NCBI RefSeq assembly: GCF_014696345.1 | Contig: NZ_JACJPY010000047.1 | Span: 1 to 34,830, forward strand | DNA: 34,830 nucleotides | Direction of reading: 5' to 3' | Source: Pseudanabaena cinerea FACHB-1277 | Lineage (GTDB): Bacteria; Cyanobacteriota; Cyanobacteriia; Pseudanabaenales; Pseudanabaenaceae | In this document: piece by piece, positions 1-7,969 of the stretch | Position numbering within the stretch: the stretch's first letter is position 1 | Layout of the letters: each line of letters begins with the position of its first letter | Program-made: the position numbers and the translations under genes | The notes under the pieces: model-generated | Database searches by the model: none | What the model saw: the letters and a program-made list of their open reading frames with translations, nothing else | What the model was told of the DNA's origin: nothing

Positions 1-168
1 ACGATCCAAATCTACACTTGCTTAATAGCGTATGTTTTATTAGAGCTAGTAGAGATACCAAAAGAGTTTGGCTGTAAGATGTTAGATAAACTGAGGTATT
101 TACAAGCATTCATGAGTGAGAATATCAGTTATGTACATTGGTTTAGGAAGATAGTGATATTAAGCTGA
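1..168 (+). pseudogene. 3' end of a DDE transposase (IS4-like), cut by window edge
   Basis: Frame 1 is open from the first base to a TGA at 166-168 and encodes 55 residues. The segment has the look of the C-terminus of IS4-type DDE transposases: a run like IQIYTCLIAYVLLEL followed by a basic/aromatic tail (KLRYLQAF, HWFRK). The N-terminal catalytic part lies outside the window, so whether the element is intact cannot be judged. The right end of the insertion sequence must lie between this stop and about base 240, where the neighbouring hsdS reading frame loses its family-like sequence. The family assignment comes from recognising the tail only; the transposase call is fairly sure, the IS4 label less so. 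Confidence 0.6.
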
Positions 169-224
169 AATCACGCTTTTTGCAGGAGTAGTGTGTCCAC
201 TTTTGGGATAACCTCATGTCTGAT

Positions 225-1310
225 TCAACACTTCTGCTTTAGTTGACTTGAATACAAATGCACCACTGTATCACCTTGAGCAATTTTTGCTATTTCAAAT
301 TTTTTGTGACTATTTAGGTAATAGCTCATAAAAACTCCGTTTTGATTGCAACGAATTACATTTATATCCCCACCTAAAGCTACACCATCTAATAAAAGAC
401 AAGATGCTGTTGCGATATCTAGCTTTGTTTCACCAGATGAAGGCATAAGCACATCATTATTACTGCCTATAAAAAGATCTGATATTGCTAAATTAGTTCT
501 TGAGACAATGCTATTAATTGTTTCTTGGTAATGTGTATAAAGTTCCCCATAACGAACGCATGGCAATACTCCATCATCATTAATATCTGACTTTGAAATA
601 CCTTTCCCTTTATAAAAAGATGCTATTTCTCCTAACTTTTTTTCTTCCCACTCTCCCGCATCCCAAAACTCAGGGAATCGCAACTTTGGCAGGGTTTCGC
701 CTTCTGCGGGGAAAAGCTGCTGCATTAGCCCTTTTTTGTGGGCTTTGAGGGTGTCGAGTTTTTGGGCTTCTAAGGTGATGCGATCGTCTATGGAAGAAAG
801 GCAGTCAGCGATTTTTTGTTGTTCGGGAAGGGTTGGCAATGAAACCTTAATTGTGGAAAAGTTCTCGTAAAAAAGATAATTACGTATTCCTCCTTCAACA
901 TTATTATTTACTGATTGATTAAAAATTTCCGTATCAAAAAAATGTTTCAGATACTTATCAATAACTACATCGGTGGATTTAAAGCACACATATAATGAAC
1001 TAACTATAATGTCGTCTAAATCTTCGCTATAACCGATAGATCCGACATTGATTCTTGCGGGATTGTATGCAAATGTTCTTTTGTTAATTATTTTATAGAG
1101 TGTGATGTCGTAGCCACGCTTGTTACTGTCAACACCTTCAAATTGTTCTGCCTGTGGCACAAAACCAACTTTATTGTTAATTGAGTAAATGGGATATTTT
1201 TTCCCTTCCTTATTCCTTTTATCAGTCTTGTATGTTACATCCCCAAGATTTTTCTCCTCCCACTCTCCCGCATCCCGAAACTCAGGAAAACGCAACTTAG
1301 GCACACTCAT
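225..1310 (-). CDS. hsdS: Type I restriction-modification specificity subunit HsdS, 3'-truncated beside an insertion sequence
   Basis: HsdS chooses the DNA target of a type I restriction-modification complex. Two target-recognition halves are visible. Each starts with the same module (PKLRFPEF.DAGEWEEK.LG), near residues 4 and 209, and the first half ends with the usual spacer helix (LPEQQKIADCLSSIDDRI...LDTLKAHKKGLMQQLFP). The second half breaks off at QGDTVVHLYSSQLK and ends after the foreign residues QKC. In the family a second LPEQQKIAD spacer helix should follow, so roughly 60 residues are missing. The transposase fragment lies directly downstream, so insertion-mediated truncation is the simple explanation. 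The start codon overlaps the stop of the upstream DUF559 gene in an ATGA, implying translational coupling. Loss of the second conserved helix would be expected to impair HsdM binding; that is inference. Confidence 0.85.
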   Translation of the reverse strand: MSVPKLRFPEFRDAGEWEEKNLGDVTYKTDKRNKEGKKYPIYSINNKVGFVPQAEQFEGVDSNKRGYDITLYKIINKRTFAYNPARINVGSIGYSEDLDDIIVSSLYVCFKSTDVVIDKYLKHFFDTEIFNQSVNNNVEGGIRNYLFYENFSTIKVSLPTLPEQQKIADCLSSIDDRITLEAQKLDTLKAHKKGLMQQLFPAEGETLPKLRFPEFWDAGEWEEKKLGEIASFYKGKGISKSDINDDGVLPCVRYGELYTHYQETINSIVSRTNLAISDLFIGSNNDVLMPSSGETKLDIATASCLLLDGVALGGDINVIRCNQNGVFMSYYLNSHKKFEIAKIAQGDTVVHLYSSQLKQKC

Positions 1311-1789
1311 AGCTCACCCCCATACGTTATAGAACCACCCCCTGCCCCCTCCAGAGGAGGGGAATTAAGCAATCCCAAATTCCCCTCCTCTGGAGGGGTG
1401 TCCCGAAGGGACGGGGTGGTAAAAACCTCATGACCGCGCAAAAAATCCATCACACCCGCCATATTATTTTTCACATCGCGATCGCGTAAATGAATCACCG
1501 TTAAGCCTAAGCCCATCAAAAAAGCATCCCGAATTGCATCATATTCCACCTTATCATCATGACTACTACCATCCACCTCAATCACCACCGACTTTTCCGC
1601 ACAATAAAAATCAACAATATAGTTACCGATGATTTTCTGGCGATCGAAATCCAACCCAAAAAACTGCTTCCGTTTAAGTTGATTCCACATCAACACCTCA
1701 GCCAAATTACCAGCACGCCGCAACTCCCGCGCCCGTTCTTTTAGGGCTGGGTTATAGGGGAGAGACATATAGTTTTTAGTGTCACGCAT
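1307..1789 (-). CDS. DUF559 (Vsr/PD-(D/E)XK-like) endonuclease-domain protein
   Basis: This 160-residue protein has a DUF559 core. An N-terminal helical part (YNPALKERARELRRAGNLAEVLMWNQLKRKQF) is followed by the nuclease-like strands (IGNYIVDFYC, VVIEVDGSSH, with conserved D and E/D residues) and the terminal HLRDRDV segment. DUF559 proteins resemble very-short-patch-repair nucleases and often sit beside restriction systems. The natural domain ends near FLRGHEV. The last 35 or so residues (Pro/Gly-rich, with PPLEGAGGG) are the translation of an interspersed palindromic repeat at 1334-1420. Translation then couples to hsdS by an ATGA overlap. An internal Met codon at 1766-1768 is a plausible alternative start; neither has a clear ribosome-binding site. 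Confidence 0.8.
   Translation of the reverse strand: MRDTKNYMSLPYNPALKERARELRRAGNLAEVLMWNQLKRKQFFGLDFDRQKIIGNYIVDFYCAEKSVVIEVDGSSHDDKVEYDAIRDAFLMGLGLTVIHLRDRDVKNNMAGVMDFLRGHEVFTTPSLRDTPPEEGNLGLLNSPPLEGAGGGSITYGGEL
1334..1420. repeat. Interspersed GC-rich palindromic repeat, copy A
   Basis: An imperfect palindrome bounded by ACCACCCC and GGGGTGGT. The inner arms are CCCCTCCAGAGGAGGGGAATT and its near complement, and a small hairpin (GTCCCGAAGGGAC) is inserted in one arm. Copy B lies 400 bases to the right. Copy A is inside the 3' coding end of the DUF559 gene, so the repeat contributes codons. Confidence 0.75.
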
Positions 1790-1822
1790 AGTATTGATTT
1801 CTTGGCTTCGTTTGTAAGTTTT

Positions 1823-1908
1823 ACCACCCCGTCAGGCTACGCCTGCCCCCCCTCCAGAGGATGGGAATTTTTCGGCTTATTCCCCTGCTCTGGAGGGGCA
1901 GGGGTGGT
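1823..1908. repeat. Interspersed GC-rich palindromic repeat, copy B
   Basis: Same architecture as the copy at 1334-1420: outer ACCACCCC/GGGGTGGT, inner CCCTCCAGAGGA and its complement, and a small nested hairpin (CAGGCTACGCCTG) in the left arm. It occupies the 135-base gap between the toxin gene and the DUF559 gene in the minus-strand operon, so its transcript could fold and attenuate or stabilise the mRNA (inference). Confidence 0.75.
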
Positions 1909-1924
1909 CTTATCACATCTCTCA

Positions 1925-2275
1925 TTAGCTATCCTCCGCAATCCAGACAGCAAGTTTTTGGCGAATCCGATACAATCGCCCATGACCGATCGCCCCCAAA
2001 CTGCCCATAAGTAACGAACTTTCTAAAACCGCAAGGCGAGATAATCTCAATACACTCGCCACTTTTAGCCCTGTAGCCGCAAAATCAGGATCACTAGTCA
2101 ACAAAATCTCATCAATTTGTTGATCAGCTTGCCGCAACTGCGAAGAAACCATACAAACGAGCCAATCATCAAACTGAACCGAGGCTTGGCGTAGCATCAG
2201 CACTGGGCGCAGTTTTGCGCCAGAAAGATCGGTAAAAGGAAAAGGTACAAGCACAATTTGCCCCGATTGTTTCAT
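1925..2275 (-). CDS. PemK/MazF-family toxin of a type II toxin-antitoxin pair
   Basis: This 116-residue protein begins MKQSGQIVLVPFPFTDLSGAKLRPVLML, the hallmark N-terminus of MazF/PemK endoribonucleases (the GDIVLV.FPFTD..G.K.RPALV pattern). The central segment DDWLVCMVSSQ matches the family's second conserved strand. MazF-type toxins cleave mRNA in the cytoplasm and are held inactive by a co-expressed antitoxin. The ATG at 2273-2275 overlaps the antitoxin stop in an ATGA, the classical arrangement; a TTG two codons upstream is less likely. The pair lies between hsdR and the hsdS part of the restriction operon. Confidence 0.85.
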   Translation of the reverse strand: MKQSGQIVLVPFPFTDLSGAKLRPVLMLRQASVQFDDWLVCMVSSQLRQADQQIDEILLTSDPDFAATGLKVASVLRLSRLAVLESSLLMGSLGAIGHGRLYRIRQKLAVWIAEDS

Positions 2276-2559
2276 TGCCAACGCTCCTCAAGATCATCGA
2301 GACTGTAGAGACAAGGTTCGTCTTCCATGCCACGCATTGCCTGAGCCATCGACATTTGCCTAAAATCTTCATCCAAGTCAACATCAGGCATCTCTAACAA
2401 CCACTGCGCCAAAGATTCACTCTTTAATTGGTTTGAGTTAGTCAGTATTTTTTGCCGCGCTCTTTCCTCTAAGTAAAGAACATAATTCAGTAACTCTGCC
2501 TGTGACGACAACGGCAAAGCAGCAGCATGATATTGAATCTGTTGCAAAATTATATTCAT
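2272..2559 (-). CDS. Antitoxin-like DUF2281-type small protein
   Basis: This 95-residue acidic protein is encoded just upstream of the MazF-like toxin, with a 4-base overlap. Its N-terminus (IILQQIQYHAAALPLSSQAELLNYVLYLEERA) resembles DUF2281-type antitoxins, in which a short helical segment precedes a disordered toxin-binding tail. The tail is rich in acidic residues (MPDVDLDEDF, MEDEPCLYSLDDLEERW), as expected for a region that neutralises the toxin. The ATG at 2557-2559 was chosen because AGGAG lies about 11 bases before it; a longer frame from 2589 has no such signal. The role follows mainly from position. Confidence 0.7.
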   Translation of the reverse strand: MNIILQQIQYHAAALPLSSQAELLNYVLYLEERARQKILTNSNQLKSESLAQWLLEMPDVDLDEDFRQMSMAQAMRGMEDEPCLYSLDDLEERWQ

Positions 2560-2604
2560 AGTCTTGCCAACTCCTGTGAAATCACCCAAGCACTAATCAA
2601 ATTA

Positions 2605-5574
2605 TCACTCATACGCCTTTAACCCCGAAATTTCTCGACCCTGTGCCAACCTGTGCAACAACGGAATTAAATCCGCCATCAAAGCCAACTCCTTTTTAGT
2701 CCGTGCTTTCCAGCCCAAATCTAAGGGAGCTAACAGATCATTAAGCTGCTCACCATCAAAAATCATGCGCCGCAAAATGCCATCCACAAAAGTTTGTAGC
2801 GCCGCAGCTTCTAAACCATGCTGAGAAGCGATCGCCGCCAACTCCCGCGCACTTTTTTCCGCCTTGAACTGCTCATAACCCTCACGAATTGCCTTTTCAT
2901 CAAACGCCTGACCCACAGGCAACGTATTGATATAACCAATCAAATCCTCATCAATGAATTTTGCATCAGCCTGAATCAAACCAATCAACTCAGCACGGGT
3001 CATTTTCTGCTTGTCGGGCTTGTCATAGGTAGACCGAGCGATTAGCCCCATGATGTAGTCATAGTCAATCACCGCCGAAGCAAACAACACAAACTCAAAA
3101 TCTAATTGTTCCACTTCTGGACTGGTATTACCTTTGCCCTGTTGCACCTTCAGCCTTTGAGCAGTATCCAGATAAACACCTCGAAAAGCTTGTAACTGCT
3201 CTTGGGGAATCACCTTAGCGATCGCCTCTGTGTTTTCAGTCGTCAGGTCAGTATATTGATCGATTTGAGTCTTTAGGCGTTGCACCTCCTTAAACAGATT
3301 CACAAACTGCCCCCTTGCTGCATCACCTTTGAGGTTCGGCACTGATTCGGGGGCATAGGTCAAGCCCTGCGACTGCATAAACTTATCGAGATTTTGAACC
3401 GCTACTTCGAGCTTGGCGATCGCCATAGGTGCAGGCTCAACCAACCAAATTTCCTGCGCCCGTTCCTTAAACTCTCCAGAGAATAGCTTGATCGCTTCAT
3501 CAACGGGATCTTGCTGCTGCCGAAAGTCGAGAATATTGCCATAGGGCTTCGTATCATTCAGTACGCGATTTGTCCGCGAAAAAGCTTGAATTAGCCCGTG
3601 ATACTTCAAATTTTTATCGACATAGAGAGTATTCAAATACTTTGAGTCAAAGCCAGTCAGCAGCATATCCACCACAATTGTGATGTCAATCTTTTGAGCA
3701 TGGGGCAAATCACTATTAGAGTATTGCTGATCTTTAATTCGCTTCTGCACATCCTGATAGTACAGATCGAAATTATTAATATCGTGATTGGTTCGGAATT
3801 GGGCATTGTAATCAGCAATAATCGCCTTCAGTGCTTCCTTTTTACCTTCTGGGTCAACTTGGTTGTCTGCCTTTTCCGTAAGTAGATCTTCTTGCAGTTG
3901 TTTTACATCCTTATTGCCCTCCGCAGGCGGCGAAAATACACAGGCAATATTTAAGGGCTGAAAGTCAGGATCGGCTATCTGCTTCTGTGCCTGAATTTGT
4001 TTAAACAACTCATGATAGGCGATCGCATCATTAATCGAGCTAGTCGCAAGAATCGCATTAAACTTACGCCCTGCCGTCGCCGCATGGTGCTTTGTCAAAA
4101 TCGCCTCAGCGATCGCCTCTTTCGGTATTGCCTCCCCTGACTTGGGTGGATTCTTGCCTTCAGGCTTGTAATAGTCAATATGAAAGCGCAAAACATTACG
4201 ATCCTCGATCGCATCAGTAATCGTATAAGCATGAAGCTGCTGCTGAAAAATCGATTCTGTAGTCTTATAAGAAGCTTGATTACCCTCAATTTGTTGCACA
4301 GTCGCATTTTTATCAAAAATGGGCGTACCCGTAAAACCAAATAACTGAGCATTCGGGAAAAATTCGACAATTGCCCGATGGTTCTCACCAAACTGTGAGC
4401 GATGGCACTCATCAAAAATAAACACAATCCGTTTATAGCGCAGTGGCTCTAGCCTTTCCTTATAGTTGCGCTTTTTGCCATTCTTACTATCATCATCCAG
4501 CGCTAGGCTCAATTTCTGGATTGTTGTCACAATTACCTTGTCTGCATAATTATTGGATAGCAAACGCTGTACTAGGGTTTCCGTATTGGTATTTTCTTCG
4601 ACACAACCCTCCTGAAACTTATTAAATTCTTCCCTCGTTTGGCGATCAAGATCCTTGCGATCGACTACAAACAGGCATTTTTCAATATCGGGATTATCTT
4701 TTAATAAAGTCGAAGCCTTAAAAGAAGTGAGAGTCTTGCCACTGCCCGTAGTATGCCAAATGTACCCATTGCCAGAGTTCTGATGAATGCACTCCACAAT
4801 CGACTTAACAGCATAAATCTGATAGGGACGCATCATCATTAGTTTCTGTTCACTCGCCACCAGCACCATATAGCGGCTGATCATCTGCCCTAGCGTACAT
4901 TTCGCCAAAAACTTTTCGGCAAAGGTATCAAGATGGGTAATTTTGCGATTATCTTCCCCAGCAAATTGATAGATCGGTAAAAAGCGCTCTTCAGCATCAA
5001 AACTAAAGTGGCGGTTATTGTTATTCGCGAAGTACCAAGTATCGCTACGATTACTCACGATGAACAGTTGCAAAAAACACAACAATGTTTTCGTGTAACC
5101 ATTGCCTACGTCGTTTTTGTAATCCACAATCTGCTGCATCGCTCGACGCGGCGTAATGCTTAAGTTCTTTAGTTCAATTTGTACCACTGGCACACCATTG
5201 ATTAGCAGCAGCACATCGTAGCGGTGATAGCTATTGTCTGTATTAATCCGAAGCTGGTTAATGACTTCAAAGGTGTTTTTGCACCAATCCTTAACATTTA
5301 CGAGAGTGTAAACAAGAGGTGTCCCATCGTCACGCTCAAAGCTATTGCGATCGCGCAAGTGTTGAGAAGCCGTAAACACATCAGGCGTAACAATCTGCTC
5401 TAACAGTCGCGAAAATTCGCCATCTGTGAGATGCACACGGTTAAGCGACTCGAACTTTTCACGAAAGTTTTTCTCTAGTGTTGTGCGATCGCGTATATCA
5501 GGACGATAACTGTATTTGAGATCGCCTAACTTTTCAATCAAGGCTTGTTCGATGGCTTGTTCGTTCAAGGTCAT
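2605..5574 (-). CDS. hsdR: Type I restriction endonuclease subunit HsdR
   Basis: HsdR is the ATP-driven translocase and nuclease of the type I restriction complex. This 989-residue protein has the full architecture. There is an N-terminal PD-(D/E)XK nuclease (YDVLLLINGVPVVQIELK, near residues 119-136). A superfamily 2 helicase follows, with Walker A TTGSGKT (about 280), a DECH box (FDECHRSQFG, about 390), motif III-like GFTGTPI, and motif VI QAFSRTNR. A helical C-terminal domain completes it. Length is normal for the family, with no frameshift. It is the first gene of the minus-strand operon; the antitoxin gene follows after about 45 bases. No hsdM is found anywhere in the window, so function would need an HsdM encoded beyond the left edge or elsewhere. 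Confidence 0.95.
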   Translation of the reverse strand: MTLNEQAIEQALIEKLGDLKYSYRPDIRDRTTLEKNFREKFESLNRVHLTDGEFSRLLEQIVTPDVFTASQHLRDRNSFERDDGTPLVYTLVNVKDWCKNTFEVINQLRINTDNSYHRYDVLLLINGVPVVQIELKNLSITPRRAMQQIVDYKNDVGNGYTKTLLCFLQLFIVSNRSDTWYFANNNNRHFSFDAEERFLPIYQFAGEDNRKITHLDTFAEKFLAKCTLGQMISRYMVLVASEQKLMMMRPYQIYAVKSIVECIHQNSGNGYIWHTTGSGKTLTSFKASTLLKDNPDIEKCLFVVDRKDLDRQTREEFNKFQEGCVEENTNTETLVQRLLSNNYADKVIVTTIQKLSLALDDDSKNGKKRNYKERLEPLRYKRIVFIFDECHRSQFGENHRAIVEFFPNAQLFGFTGTPIFDKNATVQQIEGNQASYKTTESIFQQQLHAYTITDAIEDRNVLRFHIDYYKPEGKNPPKSGEAIPKEAIAEAILTKHHAATAGRKFNAILATSSINDAIAYHELFKQIQAQKQIADPDFQPLNIACVFSPPAEGNKDVKQLQEDLLTEKADNQVDPEGKKEALKAIIADYNAQFRTNHDINNFDLYYQDVQKRIKDQQYSNSDLPHAQKIDITIVVDMLLTGFDSKYLNTLYVDKNLKYHGLIQAFSRTNRVLNDTKPYGNILDFRQQQDPVDEAIKLFSGEFKERAQEIWLVEPAPMAIAKLEVAVQNLDKFMQSQGLTYAPESVPNLKGDAARGQFVNLFKEVQRLKTQIDQYTDLTTENTEAIAKVIPQEQLQAFRGVYLDTAQRLKVQQGKGNTSPEVEQLDFEFVLFASAVIDYDYIMGLIARSTYDKPDKQKMTRAELIGLIQADAKFIDEDLIGYINTLPVGQAFDEKAIREGYEQFKAEKSARELAAIASQHGLEAAALQTFVDGILRRMIFDGEQLNDLLAPLDLGWKARTKKELALMADLIPLLHRLAQGREISGLKAYE

Positions 5575-5639
5575 GCTCAGCAGTATACAGGTAGGACAAA
5601 ACTAAATGAGGGTAGTATTTTTACAATCAGTTTACCACT

Positions 5640-6335
5640 ATGGAATCCGCAACGATGAATAATCGCATTCTACTGATTGAAGATGACCCCAAGTTATCGA
5701 AATTTATCGAAATGGAACTTGGTTTAGAAGGTTATCAAATAACTGTGGCAATGACAGGCTTAGATGGTTTGCAACTAGCCCGTAATACGCAGCCCGATCT
5801 GGTGATTTTAGATTGGATGTTACCCGAAATATCAGGATTAGATATTTGCACAAGGCTACGCAAAACGGGGGTACAAGTACCGATCATTATGCTGACGGCC
5901 AAGGATGAAATCAGCGATCGCGTCACAGGTTTAAATGCAGGAGCCGATGATTATCTCACTAAGCCCTTCAGTATTGAGGAATTACTCGCCAGAATCAATG
6001 CGAGAATGCGGCGAATGTATCCCGAAGCGATCGACAATTTGCAGTTTGAAGATATTACTTTGCGGCATACTAGCCACGAAGTCCATCGGGCGGGGCAGAG
6101 GGTCGATCTCACCGCTAAAGAGTTTGATTTACTAGAATTTATGCTGCGTCATCCCCAGCAGGTTTTAACCCGTGACCAGATCCTCGAATCGGTGTGGGGC
6201 TATGACTTCATGGGCGAGTCAAATATTATTGAGGTGTATATTCGGGCTTTACGCATCAAATTAGAAGTGCATAATCCGAAACGGTTACTGCATACAGTGC
6301 GCGGTGTGGGCTATGTCCTACGCAGTCAAGCATAG
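5640..6335 (+). CDS. OmpR/PhoB-family response regulator
   Basis: A DNA-binding two-component regulator of 231 residues. The receiver domain spans about residues 9-120, with the acidic pair in LLIEDD, phosphoacceptor Asp58 (LVILDWMLP) and the conserved Lys in DDYLTKPFS. The winged-helix output domain spans about 130-230 (LTAKEFDLLEFMLRHPQQVLTRDQIL...WGYDF, ending TVRGVGYVL). The motif DFMGESNIIEVYIRALR is typical of a cyanobacterial OmpR subgroup. No histidine kinase gene is adjacent, so the partner is unknown. It diverges from hsdR with only 65 bases between the start codons. A Met at codon 6 is a possible alternative start. Confidence 0.92.
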   Translation: MESATMNNRILLIEDDPKLSKFIEMELGLEGYQITVAMTGLDGLQLARNTQPDLVILDWMLPEISGLDICTRLRKTGVQVPIIMLTAKDEISDRVTGLNAGADDYLTKPFSIEELLARINARMRRMYPEAIDNLQFEDITLRHTSHEVHRAGQRVDLTAKEFDLLEFMLRHPQQVLTRDQILESVWGYDFMGESNIIEVYIRALRIKLEVHNPKRLLHTVRGVGYVLRSQA

Positions 6336-6493
6336 GCGCAAAGCTGTAGATCGAGCCTGACGACAAAGGGATACAGCAATTATGGCATTTATTTGGGGAG
6401 ATTTGGCAGTCAATCAGGTTAATCATATACCCTACAGACTCTCTATACTACCTATAGAACCCGTAGATCCCAATACATTCCCAATACATATTT

Positions 6494-7939
6494 ATGAGCT
6501 TCACCCCCGACTATTTGTCAAATCCGCAGCCAAATCAAAAACTTGTCCAAGCATCTAGTTTAGAAGGATGGCTAGTGATTGGCTTGTTTATTGCCATGAA
6601 TATAGTCTTATTAATCGCAGGCGGGATTGGCGCAAGGGTGCTGAGTATTGCTTTCCCCCTCGGCACATTTGTGGTGGCTTGGTTTCTCTATTTTCGCTAT
6701 CCAATACTCTATATCGGCTTTGTGTGGTGGATCATCTTTTTAGTAGCTTTTGTGAGAAGAATTGCTGATTTCCGTCTGGGGGCTTTTACCGACTCTAATC
6801 CAATTTTGCTGGCTCCTTACTTAGCAATTTTAGCTTCTGCAAATACCCTGTATCTCAACTTGCCCAAGGTTAAAGAAAGAGGAACTCTGCCCTTTTTGTT
6901 GGCTTTAGCTAGTGTGATGTATGCCTATGGGATTGCGCTTTTATATCCTGGCATGACGGTAATTAAAGCCACGCTTACCCTGCTTACTTGGATTACACCT
7001 ATACTTTGGGGCTTCTATACTTACATCAATTGGCAAAGATATCCAGAATATAGCAAGGTTACACGCCGAATATTTCTTTGGGGCGCTTTAGTTATGGGGC
7101 TTTATGGCATCTATCAATATGTGTCTCCTCCAGAATGGGAGAAAATGTGGTTGTTAGGATCGGGTATGGATGGTAGTTCTGGCAGTCCTGTGCCTTATGG
7201 GTTGAGGGTTTGGAGTACTTTAAATTCCTTTGGGGTTTATGCAGATGTGATTGCGACGGTGTTGCTGATTTTGCCTAGTTGTAGTAGTCCTTTGGTTTTG
7301 CCTGCGGCGATCGCTGGCGGATTATCCCTTCTATTTACCTCTGCGCGGACGGGTTGGATCGCTTGGTTTGCAGGTTTTTTATTTACAACATCCTTTTTAC
7401 CGACCAAACAAAAACTTCGCCTAATTGCGGGTTTATTAGTCATATCCCTAGTTATGATTCCTATTGCCTCAATGGAACCATTTTCCACCAACCTGTCTAA
7501 GCGCCTTAACAGTCTGTCTGATTTAGAAAACGATAATAGCGCTCAGGTTAGGAAAATGATTTACCAGGACTTTTTTCAATATCGAATTTATAACGTCTTG
7601 GGTGATGGCTTAGGGGTGCATGAAATTGTGGATAGTGGACCAATGTCTTTAATTGTAGATTTGGGATGGGTTGGTACAGTTCCCTACGTGGGTGGTTTAA
7701 TACTTTGCTTGATCAGCTTGTTTCAGAATTTAAAGAATTATTCGGATTTATTTATTAAGTCCTGTTGTGGTGTGCTGTTGAAATGTTTGGTGGTTTTCTT
7801 GGCTGCGAGGAGTACGGCTGGAACCCCAGGCATATTAATTTGGGGTTTTTTAGGGATTGCGATGGCGGGTCAAAAATATATCCAACATAGTCAAACTCAC
7901 AACTTAATTCAGGATTTGCGATCGCGACAGATACAATAA
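6494..7939 (+). CDS. O-antigen ligase/polymerase-like polytopic membrane protein
   Basis: This 481-residue inner-membrane protein has about ten to twelve hydrophobic segments, starting near residue 28 (GWLVIGLFIAMNIVLLIAG). The architecture resembles the Wzy/WaaL superfamily: many helices and one large polar loop in the C-terminal half (about 335-375). Such proteins polymerise polysaccharide repeat units or ligate them to a lipid carrier. The two genes that follow are glycosyltransferases on the same strand with short gaps (30 and 25 bases), so a surface polysaccharide role is likely. The substrate and the choice between polymerase and ligase cannot be read from sequence. Confidence 0.7.
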   Translation: MSFTPDYLSNPQPNQKLVQASSLEGWLVIGLFIAMNIVLLIAGGIGARVLSIAFPLGTFVVAWFLYFRYPILYIGFVWWIIFLVAFVRRIADFRLGAFTDSNPILLAPYLAILASANTLYLNLPKVKERGTLPFLLALASVMYAYGIALLYPGMTVIKATLTLLTWITPILWGFYTYINWQRYPEYSKVTRRIFLWGALVMGLYGIYQYVSPPEWEKMWLLGSGMDGSSGSPVPYGLRVWSTLNSFGVYADVIATVLLILPSCSSPLVLPAAIAGGLSLLFTSARTGWIAWFAGFLFTTSFLPTKQKLRLIAGLLVISLVMIPIASMEPFSTNLSKRLNSLSDLENDNSAQVRKMIYQDFFQYRIYNVLGDGLGVHEIVDSGPMSLIVDLGWVGTVPYVGGLILCLISLFQNLKNYSDLFIKSCCGVLLKCLVVFLAARSTAGTPGILIWGFLGIAMAGQKYIQHSQTHNLIQDLRSRQIQ

Positions 7940-7969
7940 TCTGTATATGAAGGCTCATAAAGGCTGTAT

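Noticed and set aside
169-224. Right terminal inverted repeat of the insertion sequence
   Set aside because: The element end must be in this region, but the matching left end is outside the window, so no repeat can be defined.
4095-4427. 110-residue minus-strand frame inside hsdR
   Set aside because: Out-of-frame shadow of the hsdR coding sequence with no recognisable domain.
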